Under the pieces are notes generated by a model, which saw only the letters and a list, made by a program, of their open reading frames with translations, was not told where the DNA came from and did no database searches. Position numbers and translations under genes: made by a program. This document shows, piece by piece, positions 40,490-48,500 of a stretch of 64,000 nt of DNA. The stretch is from assembly GCA_963742535.1 (NCBI GenBank), contig CAVUMC010000002.1, positions 1,860,001 through 1,924,000 of the forward strand, written 5' to 3'. The DNA is from VRUE01 sp963742535. GTDB lineage: Bacteria; Actinomycetota; Thermoleophilia; Solirubrobacterales; 70-9. Position 1 is the stretch's first letter. Each line of letters begins with the position of its first letter.

Positions 40490-40857
40490 GATTTCTGATC
40501 GACAACGCCCTCTCACCGATTCTCGCCGCGAGGCTGGAGGAAGCTGGGCACGATGCCGCGCATGTCCGCGATTACGACATGCAGGCCGCCGCCGACGAGG
40601 AGATTTTCGTTCGCGCTCAGCATGAGCAGCGCGTTGTGGTTTCCGCCGACACCGACTTCGGCACGCTCTTGGCTACACGCCACGAGAGCAAGCCGTCGGT
40701 CATCCTGTTTCGCCACGGCACGCAGCGACGGCCCGAGCGCCAGGCTGAGACCCTTCTGTCGAACCTTGAGGCAGTCGAGGCCGACCTCGTCGCGGGCAGC
40801 GTTATTGTCATCGAGCCTTCCCGCATTCGCGTGCGCTCACTTCCACTGACCTCTTAG
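40486..40857 (+). CDS. DUF5615 PIN-like toxin
   Basis: 123 residues. FLIDNALSPILAARLEEAGH and ADEEIFVRAQHEQRVVVSAD, then TDFGTLL, are the acidic motifs of the DUF5615/Mut7-C PIN-like fold, expected to be a ribonuclease. GTG start, coupled to the DUF433 antitoxin. The typical partner and length support a functional type II addiction module on E1. Confidence 0.88.
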   Translation: MRFLIDNALSPILAARLEEAGHDAAHVRDYDMQAAADEEIFVRAQHEQRVVVSADTDFGTLLATRHESKPSVILFRHGTQRRPERQAETLLSNLEAVEADLVAGSVIVIEPSRIRVRSLPLTS

Positions 40858-40905
40858 CCAAGCGCTTCGCTTCGGCTCGATGGTCTTAGCGTCGAGCGTT
40901 CCGCT

Positions 40906-40933
40906 GTGCCACAACCGTGCCACCCTGTGCCAC
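40906..40933. promoter_or_regulatory. Three phased GTGCCAC heptamers near the right end of E1
   Basis: GTGCCAC occurs at 40906-40912, 40917-40923 and 40927-40933, spaced 11 and 10 bp, about one helical turn. Near the left end, 29230-29235 (TGCCAC) and 29241-29247 (GTGCCAC) repeat the motif. This pattern fits integrase arm-type or excisionase binding sites (inference). Confidence 0.5.
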
Positions 40934-41029
40934 CGTCACTACCGGATTCAGCCGGAGACAACCGGACTCGGATGGGGTCTTGCGAGGTCTTCGCAAACCG
41001 CTCTAACAAGCCGAATCTGAGGCTATAAG

Positions 41030-41118
41030 CGGAGGGGGAGGGATTCGAACCCTCGAGACACCTTTCGATGTCTGCCGGTTTTCAAGACCGGTGCATTCAA
41101 CCGCTCTGCCACCCCTCC
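41030..41118 (-). tRNA. tRNA-Ser (anticodon TGA)
   Basis: 89 nt on the minus strand. Acceptor GGAGGGG pairs with CCCCTCC plus discriminator G. The anticodon stem CCGGT/ACCGG encloses CTTGAAA (anticodon TGA). A long class II variable arm and TTCGAAT T loop follow. No encoded CCA. Complete and presumably functional; its 3' half was delivered by E1. Confidence 0.95.
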
Positions 41119-41176
41119 GGGGAGTAGGCGATGGGTCGATGCTAGACGCGATGGCCCACGACCGCGATCGCTTTAG

Positions 41177-42355
41177 ATGATTGTATTGTCTGCAATGCGT
41201 CGATTGCTCATACTCGCTTCGACGATGGTCTTCTTCGACGTCGTCTTCTTCTCGGCCATCGCGCCGCTGCTTCCGGACTACGTCTCTGAGTTGGGTCTGA
41301 GCAAGGCGCAGGCGGGTGTTCTATCCGCCTCCTACGCTGCCGGCACCCTCATCTTCGCCTTGCCGGCAGGATTGCTGGCGGCTCGTTTTGGGCCCCGGAG
41401 GACGGTGATCTCGGGGCTGCTCCTGCTGGGAGTCGCCAGCGTTGTCTTCGGCTTCGCCGAGAGCTTCCTTCTGCTCGATGCGGCGCGCTTTACCCAGGGG
41501 GGCGCCGGAGCGCTGATCTGGTCCGGGGCCTTGACCTGGCTCATCAGCGCCTATCCCGCCGAGCGTCGCGGCTCGATCATCGGCACCGCCCTGGGGACGG
41601 CTGTTGTCGGTGCGCTGGTGGGCCCGGCGCTGGGTGCGCTGGCGGCGACCGTCGGCACTGAGTGGGTGTTCAGCGGTGTGCTTGTGATCGCGATCGGCCT
41701 CGCCGCCTTTGCCTCGCGCTTGCCTGAGGTCAAAACGCCGGAGCCCCAGGAGCTTCGCGACGTCGCCGAGACGATCGTCAGTCGCCCGATTCTCTTGGCG
41801 ACAGCCTTTGTCGCCATCCCCTCGGTGATGTTCGGTGCGGTCGAGGTGTTGGTGCCGTTGCAGATCGCCGATCTCGGTGGCGGTCACGCGCTGATCGCCG
41901 GCGGCTTCATCGCCGGCGCCGCCCTGGAGGCGGCGCTAGCGCCGCTGGCGGGTAGCTATTCCGACCGGATCGGAAGGCGCACGCCCTTCATGGTCGGCCT
42001 TGCCATCTGCGCCTTCGCGATGGCCGCGGTCGCAATCGGCCAGGCGATGGGCGTGGTGATGGCGGGACTTATCCTCACCTCGCTCGGCGGCGGCATCTGC
42101 TTCACACCGGCGCTGACGATGCTCTCCGAGGTGGCCGAATCGAGCAACCTCCACCAGGGCTACGCGGCTGGCCTCTCCAACATGGCTTGGGCGACGGGGC
42201 AAGTGATTGGCGGCCTCGCCGGCGGTAGCGCGGCCAGCGTCGCCGGCAATGCCGCGCCCAGCGTGGCGATCATCGTCCTCCTCCTGGGCACGGTCGCCTA
42301 CGCGTTCCACGCCCTCGCGCCACCGTCTCCACCCGTGCGCCCCGCCGAAGGCTGA
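41177..42355 (+). CDS. Major facilitator superfamily transporter
   Basis: 392 residues, twelve predicted membrane segments. FDVVFFSAIAPLLPDYVSEL opens helix 1; LLAARFGPRRTVI between helices 2 and 3 is the MFS motif A (G-x3-D/R-R-x-G-R-R), and YSDRIGRRTPFMVG repeats it in the second half. The type resembles drug:H+ antiporters; the substrate is not predictable. First chromosomal gene right of E1. The downstream oxidase gene begins 20 bp later. Confidence 0.88.
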   Translation: MIVLSAMRRLLILASTMVFFDVVFFSAIAPLLPDYVSELGLSKAQAGVLSASYAAGTLIFALPAGLLAARFGPRRTVISGLLLLGVASVVFGFAESFLLLDAARFTQGGAGALIWSGALTWLISAYPAERRGSIIGTALGTAVVGALVGPALGALAATVGTEWVFSGVLVIAIGLAAFASRLPEVKTPEPQELRDVAETIVSRPILLATAFVAIPSVMFGAVEVLVPLQIADLGGGHALIAGGFIAGAALEAALAPLAGSYSDRIGRRTPFMVGLAICAFAMAAVAIGQAMGVVMAGLILTSLGGGICFTPALTMLSEVAESSNLHQGYAAGLSNMAWATGQVIGGLAGGSAASVAGNAAPSVAIIVLLLGTVAYAFHALAPPSPPVRPAEG

Positions 42356-42375
42356 CCGGACTAGGCTCCCGGAGC

Positions 42376-43701
42376 ATGTCTTCGAAAGCGTCCGAACAGG
42401 GCGGGTCGGCTGCCTGGCGCAACTGGGCTGGCGATCAGGTTTGTAACCCGGTGGAGCGTCGGCGGCCTTCCGATCGGGAGGAGCTGGCCGAGGTCGTTGC
42501 CGCCGCCGCCGCAGCTGGCCGCAAGATCAGCGTTGCGGCGAGCGGCCACTCCTTTACCGAGACGGCGATGACTGATGGCACGATGATCGATGCCGGCTTG
42601 CTCAGCGGTGTTCTCGATGCCGATCGCTCCTCGGGCCTGGTCAAGGTTGGCGGCGGCACGGTGCTTGCCGAGCTCAACCAGCGCCTGCACGAGCTCGGCC
42701 TGGGGATGGAGAACCTCGGCGACATCGATCGCCAGACAGTCGCCGGTGCGATCTCCACCGGCACCCATGGCACCGGCGCGAAGCTGCGCAACATCTCCTC
42801 CCAAGTAGTGGCGATGGAGCTGGTCCTTGCCGACGGCTCGGTACGAGAGCTGACGGCCGAGGGCGATCCCGACCTGCTGCGTGCGGCCCGGGTCAGCATC
42901 GGCTCCCTCGGCGCGATCACCTCGGTGACCCTGCGCTGCCTGCCCGCGTTCACTCTCCACCGGGTCGACAAACCCGAGCCCCGGGAAGCGGTGCTCGACA
43001 ACTTCCAGGAGCGGGCCGACGCCCATGAGCACTTCGAGCTCTTCACCTTCCCCTACGCTGACTCCGCCCTCGTGCTCGAGCGCAACCGCACCGAGGGGCT
43101 GCCGCGACCGCGCTCTCGCTCAGCCGCTTTCCTCAACGACGTCGTGCTCGAGAACTGGGCGCTGGAGGCCGTCTCGGCCGCCGGGAAGGCAATGCCGCGG
43201 GCGATTCCCTCGCTTTCGCGCTTCGCTGCCAGGCTCGCTTCGGGCAGCACTTCCACCGACCGCAGCGACAGGATCTTCGCCAACGAGCGGCGCGTGCGCT
43301 TCACCGAGATGGAGTACGGCGTGCCGCGCGAGCACGGGCCCGAGGCGGCGCGGCGGGTGATCGAGTGGGTTCGTTCAAACCGCTACCCGGTCTTCTTCCC
43401 GATTGAGATGCGGGTCACCGCCGCCGACGATGCGCTGATCAGCCCCTCGCACGAACGCGACACCGCCTACATCGCCGTGCACCAATACCGCGGCATGGAG
43501 TGGCGCCCCTACTTCGAAGCGGTCGAGGCGATCATGAACGAGTACGGCGGGCGGCCGCACTGGGGCAAGCGTCACTTCCAGACGGCGGCGACGCTGGCGG
43601 AGCGCTACCCGCGCTGGGACACCTTCCTCGCGGCCCGGGAGGAGCTCGACCCCGGCCACGCCTTCACCAACGAATACGCCGAACGGGTCCTCGGCCCCTA
43701 A
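42376..43701 (+). CDS. FAD-linked sugar-lactone oxidase (gulono/arabinono-1,4-lactone oxidase family)
   Basis: 441 residues. VCNPVERRRPSDREELAEVV and ISVAASGHSFTETAMTDGTM, then GAISTGTHGTGAKLRNISSQ form the PCMH-type FAD-binding domain with the histidine that often carries covalent FAD. The ALO C-terminal domain ends with GGRPHWGKRHF, characteristic of aldonolactone oxidases. They oxidise sugar 1,4-lactones, producing H2O2 or reducing an acceptor; in actinobacteria some act on alditols. Cytoplasmic, no signal peptide. Confidence 0.9.
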   Translation: MSSKASEQGGSAAWRNWAGDQVCNPVERRRPSDREELAEVVAAAAAAGRKISVAASGHSFTETAMTDGTMIDAGLLSGVLDADRSSGLVKVGGGTVLAELNQRLHELGLGMENLGDIDRQTVAGAISTGTHGTGAKLRNISSQVVAMELVLADGSVRELTAEGDPDLLRAARVSIGSLGAITSVTLRCLPAFTLHRVDKPEPREAVLDNFQERADAHEHFELFTFPYADSALVLERNRTEGLPRPRSRSAAFLNDVVLENWALEAVSAAGKAMPRAIPSLSRFAARLASGSTSTDRSDRIFANERRVRFTEMEYGVPREHGPEAARRVIEWVRSNRYPVFFPIEMRVTAADDALISPSHERDTAYIAVHQYRGMEWRPYFEAVEAIMNEYGGRPHWGKRHFQTAATLAERYPRWDTFLAAREELDPGHAFTNEYAERVLGP

Positions 43702-43709
43702 CCGAAACG

Positions 43710-43756
43710 CACTGCAACGCGTTTCCGGTCTTATGTGACCGAAAAGCGTTGCAGTG
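43710..43756. terminator. Bidirectional terminator between convergent genes
   Basis: CACTGCAACGC (43710-43720) pairs with GCGTTGCAGTG (43746-43756); the inner bases CCGGTC/GACCG extend the stem. Located between the oxidase stop and the stop of the convergent PLP enzyme, the usual site for a shared terminator. Confidence 0.75.
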
Positions 43757-43758
43757 GA

Positions 43759-44967
43759 TTAGAGGAAGGTCTGGCCCTCGCCCCGGTAGGTGGGGACGAC
43801 GTCGACCACCTCGTCGCCCTCGACCAGGTGCAGGGCGTCGAAGCGCTCGCAGAGCTCGCCCGCCTTGGTGTGGCGCATGTAGACGCGGTCGCCGATCTTG
43901 AGATCGCGCGCAGGGGTGCCGCTGAGTGGGGTCTGCACCTCGCCGGCGCCCTCCTCGGGGTCGAGCGAGAGACCCGGGGGCAGCCACGGCGAGGGAAGCC
44001 GCGCCTCGTCGCCACTGCCGGATGCGAGGTAGCCGCCGCCCAGTGTGGTCGCGATCGCCTCGCTCGGCTTGCGCACGATCGGCAGCGCGAAGCCGGCGGC
44101 GGGGGCGAGGCTGAAGCGGCTGTAGGTGTCGAAGAGGGTGGGGGCGTAGAAGCCCGAGCCGGCGGCGACCTCGGTGACGGCGTCCTCGTCTCCGGTCAGC
44201 TCGAGGCTGCCGGTGCCGCCGCCATTGACGATCGGCAGCTCGGCGAACTCGCGGATCGCGGCGACGACCGCGGCGCGGCGCTCGGCCAGCTCGGCGGCGG
44301 AGCGGCGCTGCATCGCGCGGATCGCGGCGCCGCGCAGGCGCCGTCCCGGCGGCTGGTCGCCGACGCCGGCGATCTGTCCCTCGTAGGACATCAGCGCCGC
44401 CAACTCGACCTTGTCGCGCCCCTCGATCTCGCGCGCCAGCGCAACCGCCTGCTCGACCGTGTGCACGGGGGAGCGCTTCGGGCCGACCTTGATCCGCCCG
44501 CCAAGCGCCCACCAGCCCGCGTCGAGGTCGATGCAGACTCGTACCGGCGAGGCCCCGGTGCCCAGCACCGACTCGATCGCGTCGAGGTGCTCGGCGCAAT
44601 CGACCATCACAATCGGCGCCTCGCTCGGGCTGGCCGCCGAGCGCAGGGCGAGTTCCTCGAGCGCCCCGATGTCGGCTGTCGGGTAAGCGAGCAGCAGGTT
44701 CTCGAAGCCCTGCCCGGCCAGCCAGAGGGTCTCCGGCAGGGTGAAGGTCATCAGCCCGGCGAAGCGCTCGTCACGGTCGAGAATCCGCTCGAGCAGCGCC
44801 CGGCAACGCAACGACTTGCTCGCCACTCGGATCGGCTTCGTCCCCGCCCGGCCCAGCATCGCATCCGCGTTCGACCACATCGCGTCGAGGTCAACAAAGG
44901 CAAACGGAGCCTCCACCTCGGCGAAGATCGACTCGAATTCTCCGTGCGAGCGGCCGGACACGCTCAC
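43759..44967 (-). CDS. PLP-dependent D-threonine aldolase / alanine-racemase-fold enzyme
   Basis: 402 residues. FAFVDLDAMWSNADAMLGRA and PIRVASKSLRC (the lysine that forms the PLP Schiff base) open an alanine racemase N-terminal barrel; PIVNGGGTGS binds the phosphate. The C-terminal domain with RVYMRHTKAGELCERF, then HLVEGDEVVDVVPTYRGEG is the D-serine dehydratase/D-threonine aldolase-like domain with His and Asp/Glu metal ligands. It likely cleaves or deaminates a beta-hydroxy D-amino acid. Monocistronic. Confidence 0.85.
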   Translation of the reverse strand: MSVSGRSHGEFESIFAEVEAPFAFVDLDAMWSNADAMLGRAGTKPIRVASKSLRCRALLERILDRDERFAGLMTFTLPETLWLAGQGFENLLLAYPTADIGALEELALRSAASPSEAPIVMVDCAEHLDAIESVLGTGASPVRVCIDLDAGWWALGGRIKVGPKRSPVHTVEQAVALAREIEGRDKVELAALMSYEGQIAGVGDQPPGRRLRGAAIRAMQRRSAAELAERRAAVVAAIREFAELPIVNGGGTGSLELTGDEDAVTEVAAGSGFYAPTLFDTYSRFSLAPAAGFALPIVRKPSEAIATTLGGGYLASGSGDEARLPSPWLPPGLSLDPEEGAGEVQTPLSGTPARDLKIGDRVYMRHTKAGELCERFDALHLVEGDEVVDVVPTYRGEGQTFL

Positions 44968-45018
44968 GAGACTAACCGCGCCTCACCCGGCAAGCTCTTA
45001 CAATCGCCCCGAATGCCC

Positions 45019-45107
45019 GGAGAGGTGGCCGAGTGGCTGAAGGCACTCGCCTGCTAAGCGAGTAGGGGGCGCAAGCTCTCTCGAGGGTTCGAATCCCTCC
45101 CTCTCCG
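45019..45107 (+). tRNA. tRNA-Ser (anticodon GCT)
   Basis: 89 nt. GGAGAGG pairs with CCTCTCC plus discriminator G. Anticodon stem CTCGC/GCGAG with loop CTGCTAA gives anticodon GCT. A long variable arm AGGGGGCGCAAGCTCTCT follows, then TTCGAAT. No CCA encoded, followed by TTTT. Confidence 0.95.
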
Positions 45108-45339
45108 TTTTCGCCTGCACGGAACGGAGCGCCTTTGCATGAAACTTTCTGTCTGAGTTAAAGCCTATGCTCTTGCGGCGTGCAACCAGTCCGCTGCAAC
45201 GAATTTGAGCTTCCGTCCGCTGCAACAGGCAAGATTTCCAGAGTGTCACAGCGGCAATGCTGTGCCACTCAGTCCATCGAGCGAAGTCGAAGCAACAGGA
45301 GGAAGCTGAGCCAGTAGCCGGCTCGAGGAGATCGGCTGT

Positions 45340-45473
45340 GGTCTAAAAGTGGGGACGGAGTGTGGCCCGCCATGGCTTGGCCTCGTGGTGTTGTGGCACC
45401 ACGGTCACTTAGGTCAACGAAGGGAACTCCCCCGTGCCCAAGGGACTCTCCGTCCCGGCCGGACTTATAGACC
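45340..45473. ncRNA. Candidate structured RNA downstream of tRNA-Ser(GCT)
   Basis: The 422-bp gap 45108-45529 holds no gene. Within it GGTCTAAAAGT (45340-45350) can pair with ACTTATAGACC (45463-45473), GGGACGGAG (45352-45360) with CTCCGTCCC (45448-45456), and CGTGGTG (45384-45390) with CACCACG (45397-45403), giving a closed 134-nt structure. Strand is undetermined and no known RNA family was recognised. GTGCCAC, seen at E1 ends, occurs at 45262, hinting at an old integration site. Confidence 0.4.
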
Positions 45474-45529
45474 GTGCATCGGCGGAATCGGTACGAAGGA
45501 ATATTTTTCTGAAGATTTCTCGCGCGCTC

Positions 45530-46960
45530 TCACGTTAGACGCGAGCGCAGGATGACCCGGCCGCCTTGGGCGGGAATCATCGTCACGTTGCGGTGCAGGG
45601 CGCGCTCGGGCTCAGGCTCGGCGGCTTCGAGGTCGAGTCGGCGGGCGGTGGCCTCGAGCACGACGCGCATCTCGGCCATCGCCAGGGCGGCGCCGAGGCA
45701 GCGGCGGATGCCGCCGCCGAAGGGGATCCACTCGTAGGTGCCGGGTTTGCGGCCGAGCCAACGCTCGGGACGGAAGGCGAAGGGTTCGGGGTAGAGGTCC
45801 TCGCGGTGGTGGACGAGCAGGATGCTCATCGTCACCGGGGTATCGGCGGAGACGCCGTAGGGGCCGAGCTGCCAGGGGAGCATCACTCGACGGCCGATCA
45901 TCGGTACGACCGGCCGCGAGCGCATGCTCTCGATGATCGTCGCCTCGACCCGCTCCTCGGCGTCGCCGCCGTTGCGGGTCGCCTCGCGTAGGGCTTCGTG
46001 CGCTTCCGGATTGCGGACGAGTCGCTCCCAGGTCCAGGCGAGCGAATTGGCCGTTGTCTCGTGGCCGGCGAGGACGAGGGTGAGGAGCTCGTCGCGGACT
46101 TCTTTGTCGTCCATCGCCTCGCCCTCCTCGGTCCGCGCCTGCAGCAGCAGCGAGAGGATGTCGCGGCGCTCGGCCAGGTGCTCGTCGCGGCGACGGGCCT
46201 CGATCACCGCGTAGGTGGGGCGGTCGAGGATGCTGACGCCGACCTTGACCACGCCGACCGCGTCTTCGCGGCCGATGTTGAGCAGTTCGCCGGCTTGACC
46301 GACCAGCGAGGTCGAGGCGTTGACCAGCTGCTTGACCACGGTGCGCAGGCGGTGCTCGGGCGTGCCGCGCTGGGGCTTGCCCTCGACGCCGAAGACCCCA
46401 GCCATGATCACGTCGAGCGTGATCGCCTGCATGCGCGGCGCCAGAGCGAAGGGCTTGTTCAGCGGCCAGCGATCGATCTCGCGTTCGGTCGCGTCGGCGA
46501 TCATCTCGGTGTAGCGCTCGATTGCCTCGCCGTGGAAGGGCGGTAGCAGCAGCTTGCGCTGGCGCATGTGGCGGGCGCCGACCGAGGTGAGGACCGAGCC
46601 GGTGCCGAGGATCGGCCGCAGCGGCGACTCGCCGGTGAGCGATGGTGCCTGCTCCGGCTTGGCGGTGAAGAGCGAGCGAACGTGGTCGGGGTGGCTGGTG
46701 ACCACCGGGCCGCCGGGCATCGCCGTGCGCATGCGGAAGACCTCGCCGATACGGCGCCTGGCGCCGAAGACGTACTCGATCTGCCGCATGCTGAAGCGCA
46801 GCATCTGCGAGGTGCGCGGCAGCGGCACGACCGGGGGCTTGCCGAGCTCGGCAAGCTCGGCCGGCTCGATCGGTCCCGCGGGCGAAGGAGGGGCGGTGCC
46901 GACGAGGTCCGGGAAGGCTGGCCCCTCGGCGCCAGCTGGACGCTCGGCGACGGTGCTCAC
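45530..46960 (-). CDS. Cytochrome P450 (first copy)
   Basis: 476-residue heme monooxygenase. The I-helix AGHETTANSLAW holds the oxygen-activating acid-Thr pair; IIESMRSRPV is the ExxR motif, and FGGGIRRCLGAALAMAEM the heme-binding loop with the cysteine ligand. The N-terminus is soluble, so it is a bacterial class I type needing ferredoxin and reductase, perhaps the FdxA at 21646. Substrate unknown. Divergent from pyruvate kinase, sharing an 81-bp intergenic region. Confidence 0.93.
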   Translation of the reverse strand: MSTVAERPAGAEGPAFPDLVGTAPPSPAGPIEPAELAELGKPPVVPLPRTSQMLRFSMRQIEYVFGARRRIGEVFRMRTAMPGGPVVTSHPDHVRSLFTAKPEQAPSLTGESPLRPILGTGSVLTSVGARHMRQRKLLLPPFHGEAIERYTEMIADATEREIDRWPLNKPFALAPRMQAITLDVIMAGVFGVEGKPQRGTPEHRLRTVVKQLVNASTSLVGQAGELLNIGREDAVGVVKVGVSILDRPTYAVIEARRRDEHLAERRDILSLLLQARTEEGEAMDDKEVRDELLTLVLAGHETTANSLAWTWERLVRNPEAHEALREATRNGGDAEERVEATIIESMRSRPVVPMIGRRVMLPWQLGPYGVSADTPVTMSILLVHHREDLYPEPFAFRPERWLGRKPGTYEWIPFGGGIRRCLGAALAMAEMRVVLEATARRLDLEAAEPEPERALHRNVTMIPAQGGRVILRSRLT

Positions 46961-47041
46961 AACTCCGGATTGTCACAGAGATCGATGTCACATTGGAAAT
47001 CGCCAGGGTGCGATGCATCACTCTCTACAGTCAGTTGGGAA

Positions 47042-48457
47042 ATGCAGCACGGAAGACGCACGAAGATCATCGCCACCGTGGGACCGGCGAGCTGGGAGCC
47101 AGACACGCTGGTTCGCTTGATCGAGGCCGGCGCAGACGTCTTCCGGCTCAACTTCTCCCACGCTGACCGCGACCGCCATGCGCGCACGGTCGAGGCGATC
47201 CGGACCGCGGCCGAGCGGGTCGGCGATGAGGTGGCCGTGCTCGGTGACCTCCCCGGCCCGAAGCTGCGGATCGGCGAGCTGCGTGGCGATTTTGCCGAGC
47301 TGGAGACCGGCATGCACGTGAAGCTGACGCCGCAGGCGGTTGAAGGAGACCGGGAAACGATTCCGGTCAGCTGGCCCGGCGTCACCTCCCTGCACGAGGA
47401 CGAACCGGTCTACCTCGCCGACGGCTCGATCCGCCTGCGGGTGCGCGGGCAGGAAGACGGCGGACTCGACTGCGAGGTCGAGGTCGGAGGCACGCTCTCC
47501 TCCCACAAGGGCATGAACGTGCCGGGGATCAGCACCCCGGCGGCGACCGACCGCGATCTCGATTGGGTCGAGTTCGCGGTTGAACAGGGAGTCGACCTGC
47601 TCGCGGTCTCCTTCGTCTCGACCGCGGCGGACCTGGAGCCGGTTGCCGAGCGGCTGGCGCAGCTCGGCTCCGACATTCCCCTGATCGCCAAGATTGAGAA
47701 GCCGCAGGCGGCGGAGAACGCCGAGGAGATCGTCGCGGCGGCGACCGGGGGGCTGATGGTCGCCCGCGGTGACCTCGGCATCGAGCTGCCGCTCTCGCGG
47801 GTGCCGGTCGTGCAGAAGCGGCTGATCCGCGGCGCGGGCCGACGCTCGAAGCCGGCGATCACGGCGACGCAGATGCTGGCCTCGATGGTCATCGAGCGGC
47901 GCCCGACGCGGGCCGAGGTGACCGACGTCGCCAACGCGATCTACGACGGCACCGACGCGGTGATGCTCTCCGAGGAGACCGCCGTCGGCCAGCACCCGGT
48001 CGAGGCGGTGCGGGTGATGGATCAGATCGCGCGGGCGACCGAGCCGGACCTGCCTTATGGAGAGTGGCTCTTTGGCCGCACCGACCAGGCGACCCAGGAG
48101 GTCGCCGACTCGGTTGCGCAAGGCGCGGTGGGCGCGGTCTATCGACTCGGCCTCGCGGCCCTGGTCGTACCGACCAGCAGCGGCCGCACGGCTCGCCTCG
48201 TCTCCGCCCACCGTCCCAACGTGCCGGTGCTTGCGGTGTCGCCCCGGATCGAGACGGTGCGGCGACTGAAGCTGCTCTTCGGGGTGACTGCAGTGCTCCA
48301 CGAGAACGAAAACGACGTGCGCGGCCTGCTGCAGGACTGCGCCGCGCTGGCCGCCAAGCACGGCATCGCCTCGTCCGGTGACCTGATCGCGATCACCGCC
48401 GGCCTGCCCGAGCAAGAGCTTGGGACGAACCTCTTCGAGGTCCACCGCGTGCCCTGA
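47042..48457 (+). CDS. pyk: Pyruvate kinase
   Basis: 471 residues converting phosphoenolpyruvate and ADP to pyruvate and ATP. GRRTKIIATVGPAS at the N-terminus, RLNFSHADRD, IAKIEKPQAAENAEEI (active-site Lys), VARGDLGIELPLSRVP and ITATQMLASMVIE are all present, followed by the C-terminal allosteric domain (ALVVPTSSGRTARLVS). ATG 47042 begins exactly at the family N-terminus; the open frame upstream is antisense to P450. Glycolytic housekeeping gene. Confidence 0.96.
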   Translation: MQHGRRTKIIATVGPASWEPDTLVRLIEAGADVFRLNFSHADRDRHARTVEAIRTAAERVGDEVAVLGDLPGPKLRIGELRGDFAELETGMHVKLTPQAVEGDRETIPVSWPGVTSLHEDEPVYLADGSIRLRVRGQEDGGLDCEVEVGGTLSSHKGMNVPGISTPAATDRDLDWVEFAVEQGVDLLAVSFVSTAADLEPVAERLAQLGSDIPLIAKIEKPQAAENAEEIVAAATGGLMVARGDLGIELPLSRVPVVQKRLIRGAGRRSKPAITATQMLASMVIERRPTRAEVTDVANAIYDGTDAVMLSEETAVGQHPVEAVRVMDQIARATEPDLPYGEWLFGRTDQATQEVADSVAQGAVGAVYRLGLAALVVPTSSGRTARLVSAHRPNVPVLAVSPRIETVRRLKLLFGVTAVLHENENDVRGLLQDCAALAAKHGIASSGDLIAITAGLPEQELGTNLFEVHRVP

Positions 48458-48500
48458 GGCGTTCGCCCGTGGCGGGCTGGAGGGGAGGTAGGGTTGCCGG

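Larger units (their letters stand above)
29122..41118. mobile_element. Integrative mobilizable element E1 in tRNA-Ser(TGA)
   Basis: The left boundary is a displaced 3' part of tRNA-Ser (29122-29178), the right boundary the complete tRNA-Ser gene (41030-41118, minus strand). Between them lie a tyrosine recombinase, an excisionase, an XRE repressor, a MobF relaxase, a DnaC-like ATPase, a toxin-antitoxin pair and cargo genes. No coupling protein or mating-pair genes are visible, so it is more likely mobilizable than self-conjugative. Codon use and GC are more variable than in the flanks. Confidence 0.85.
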
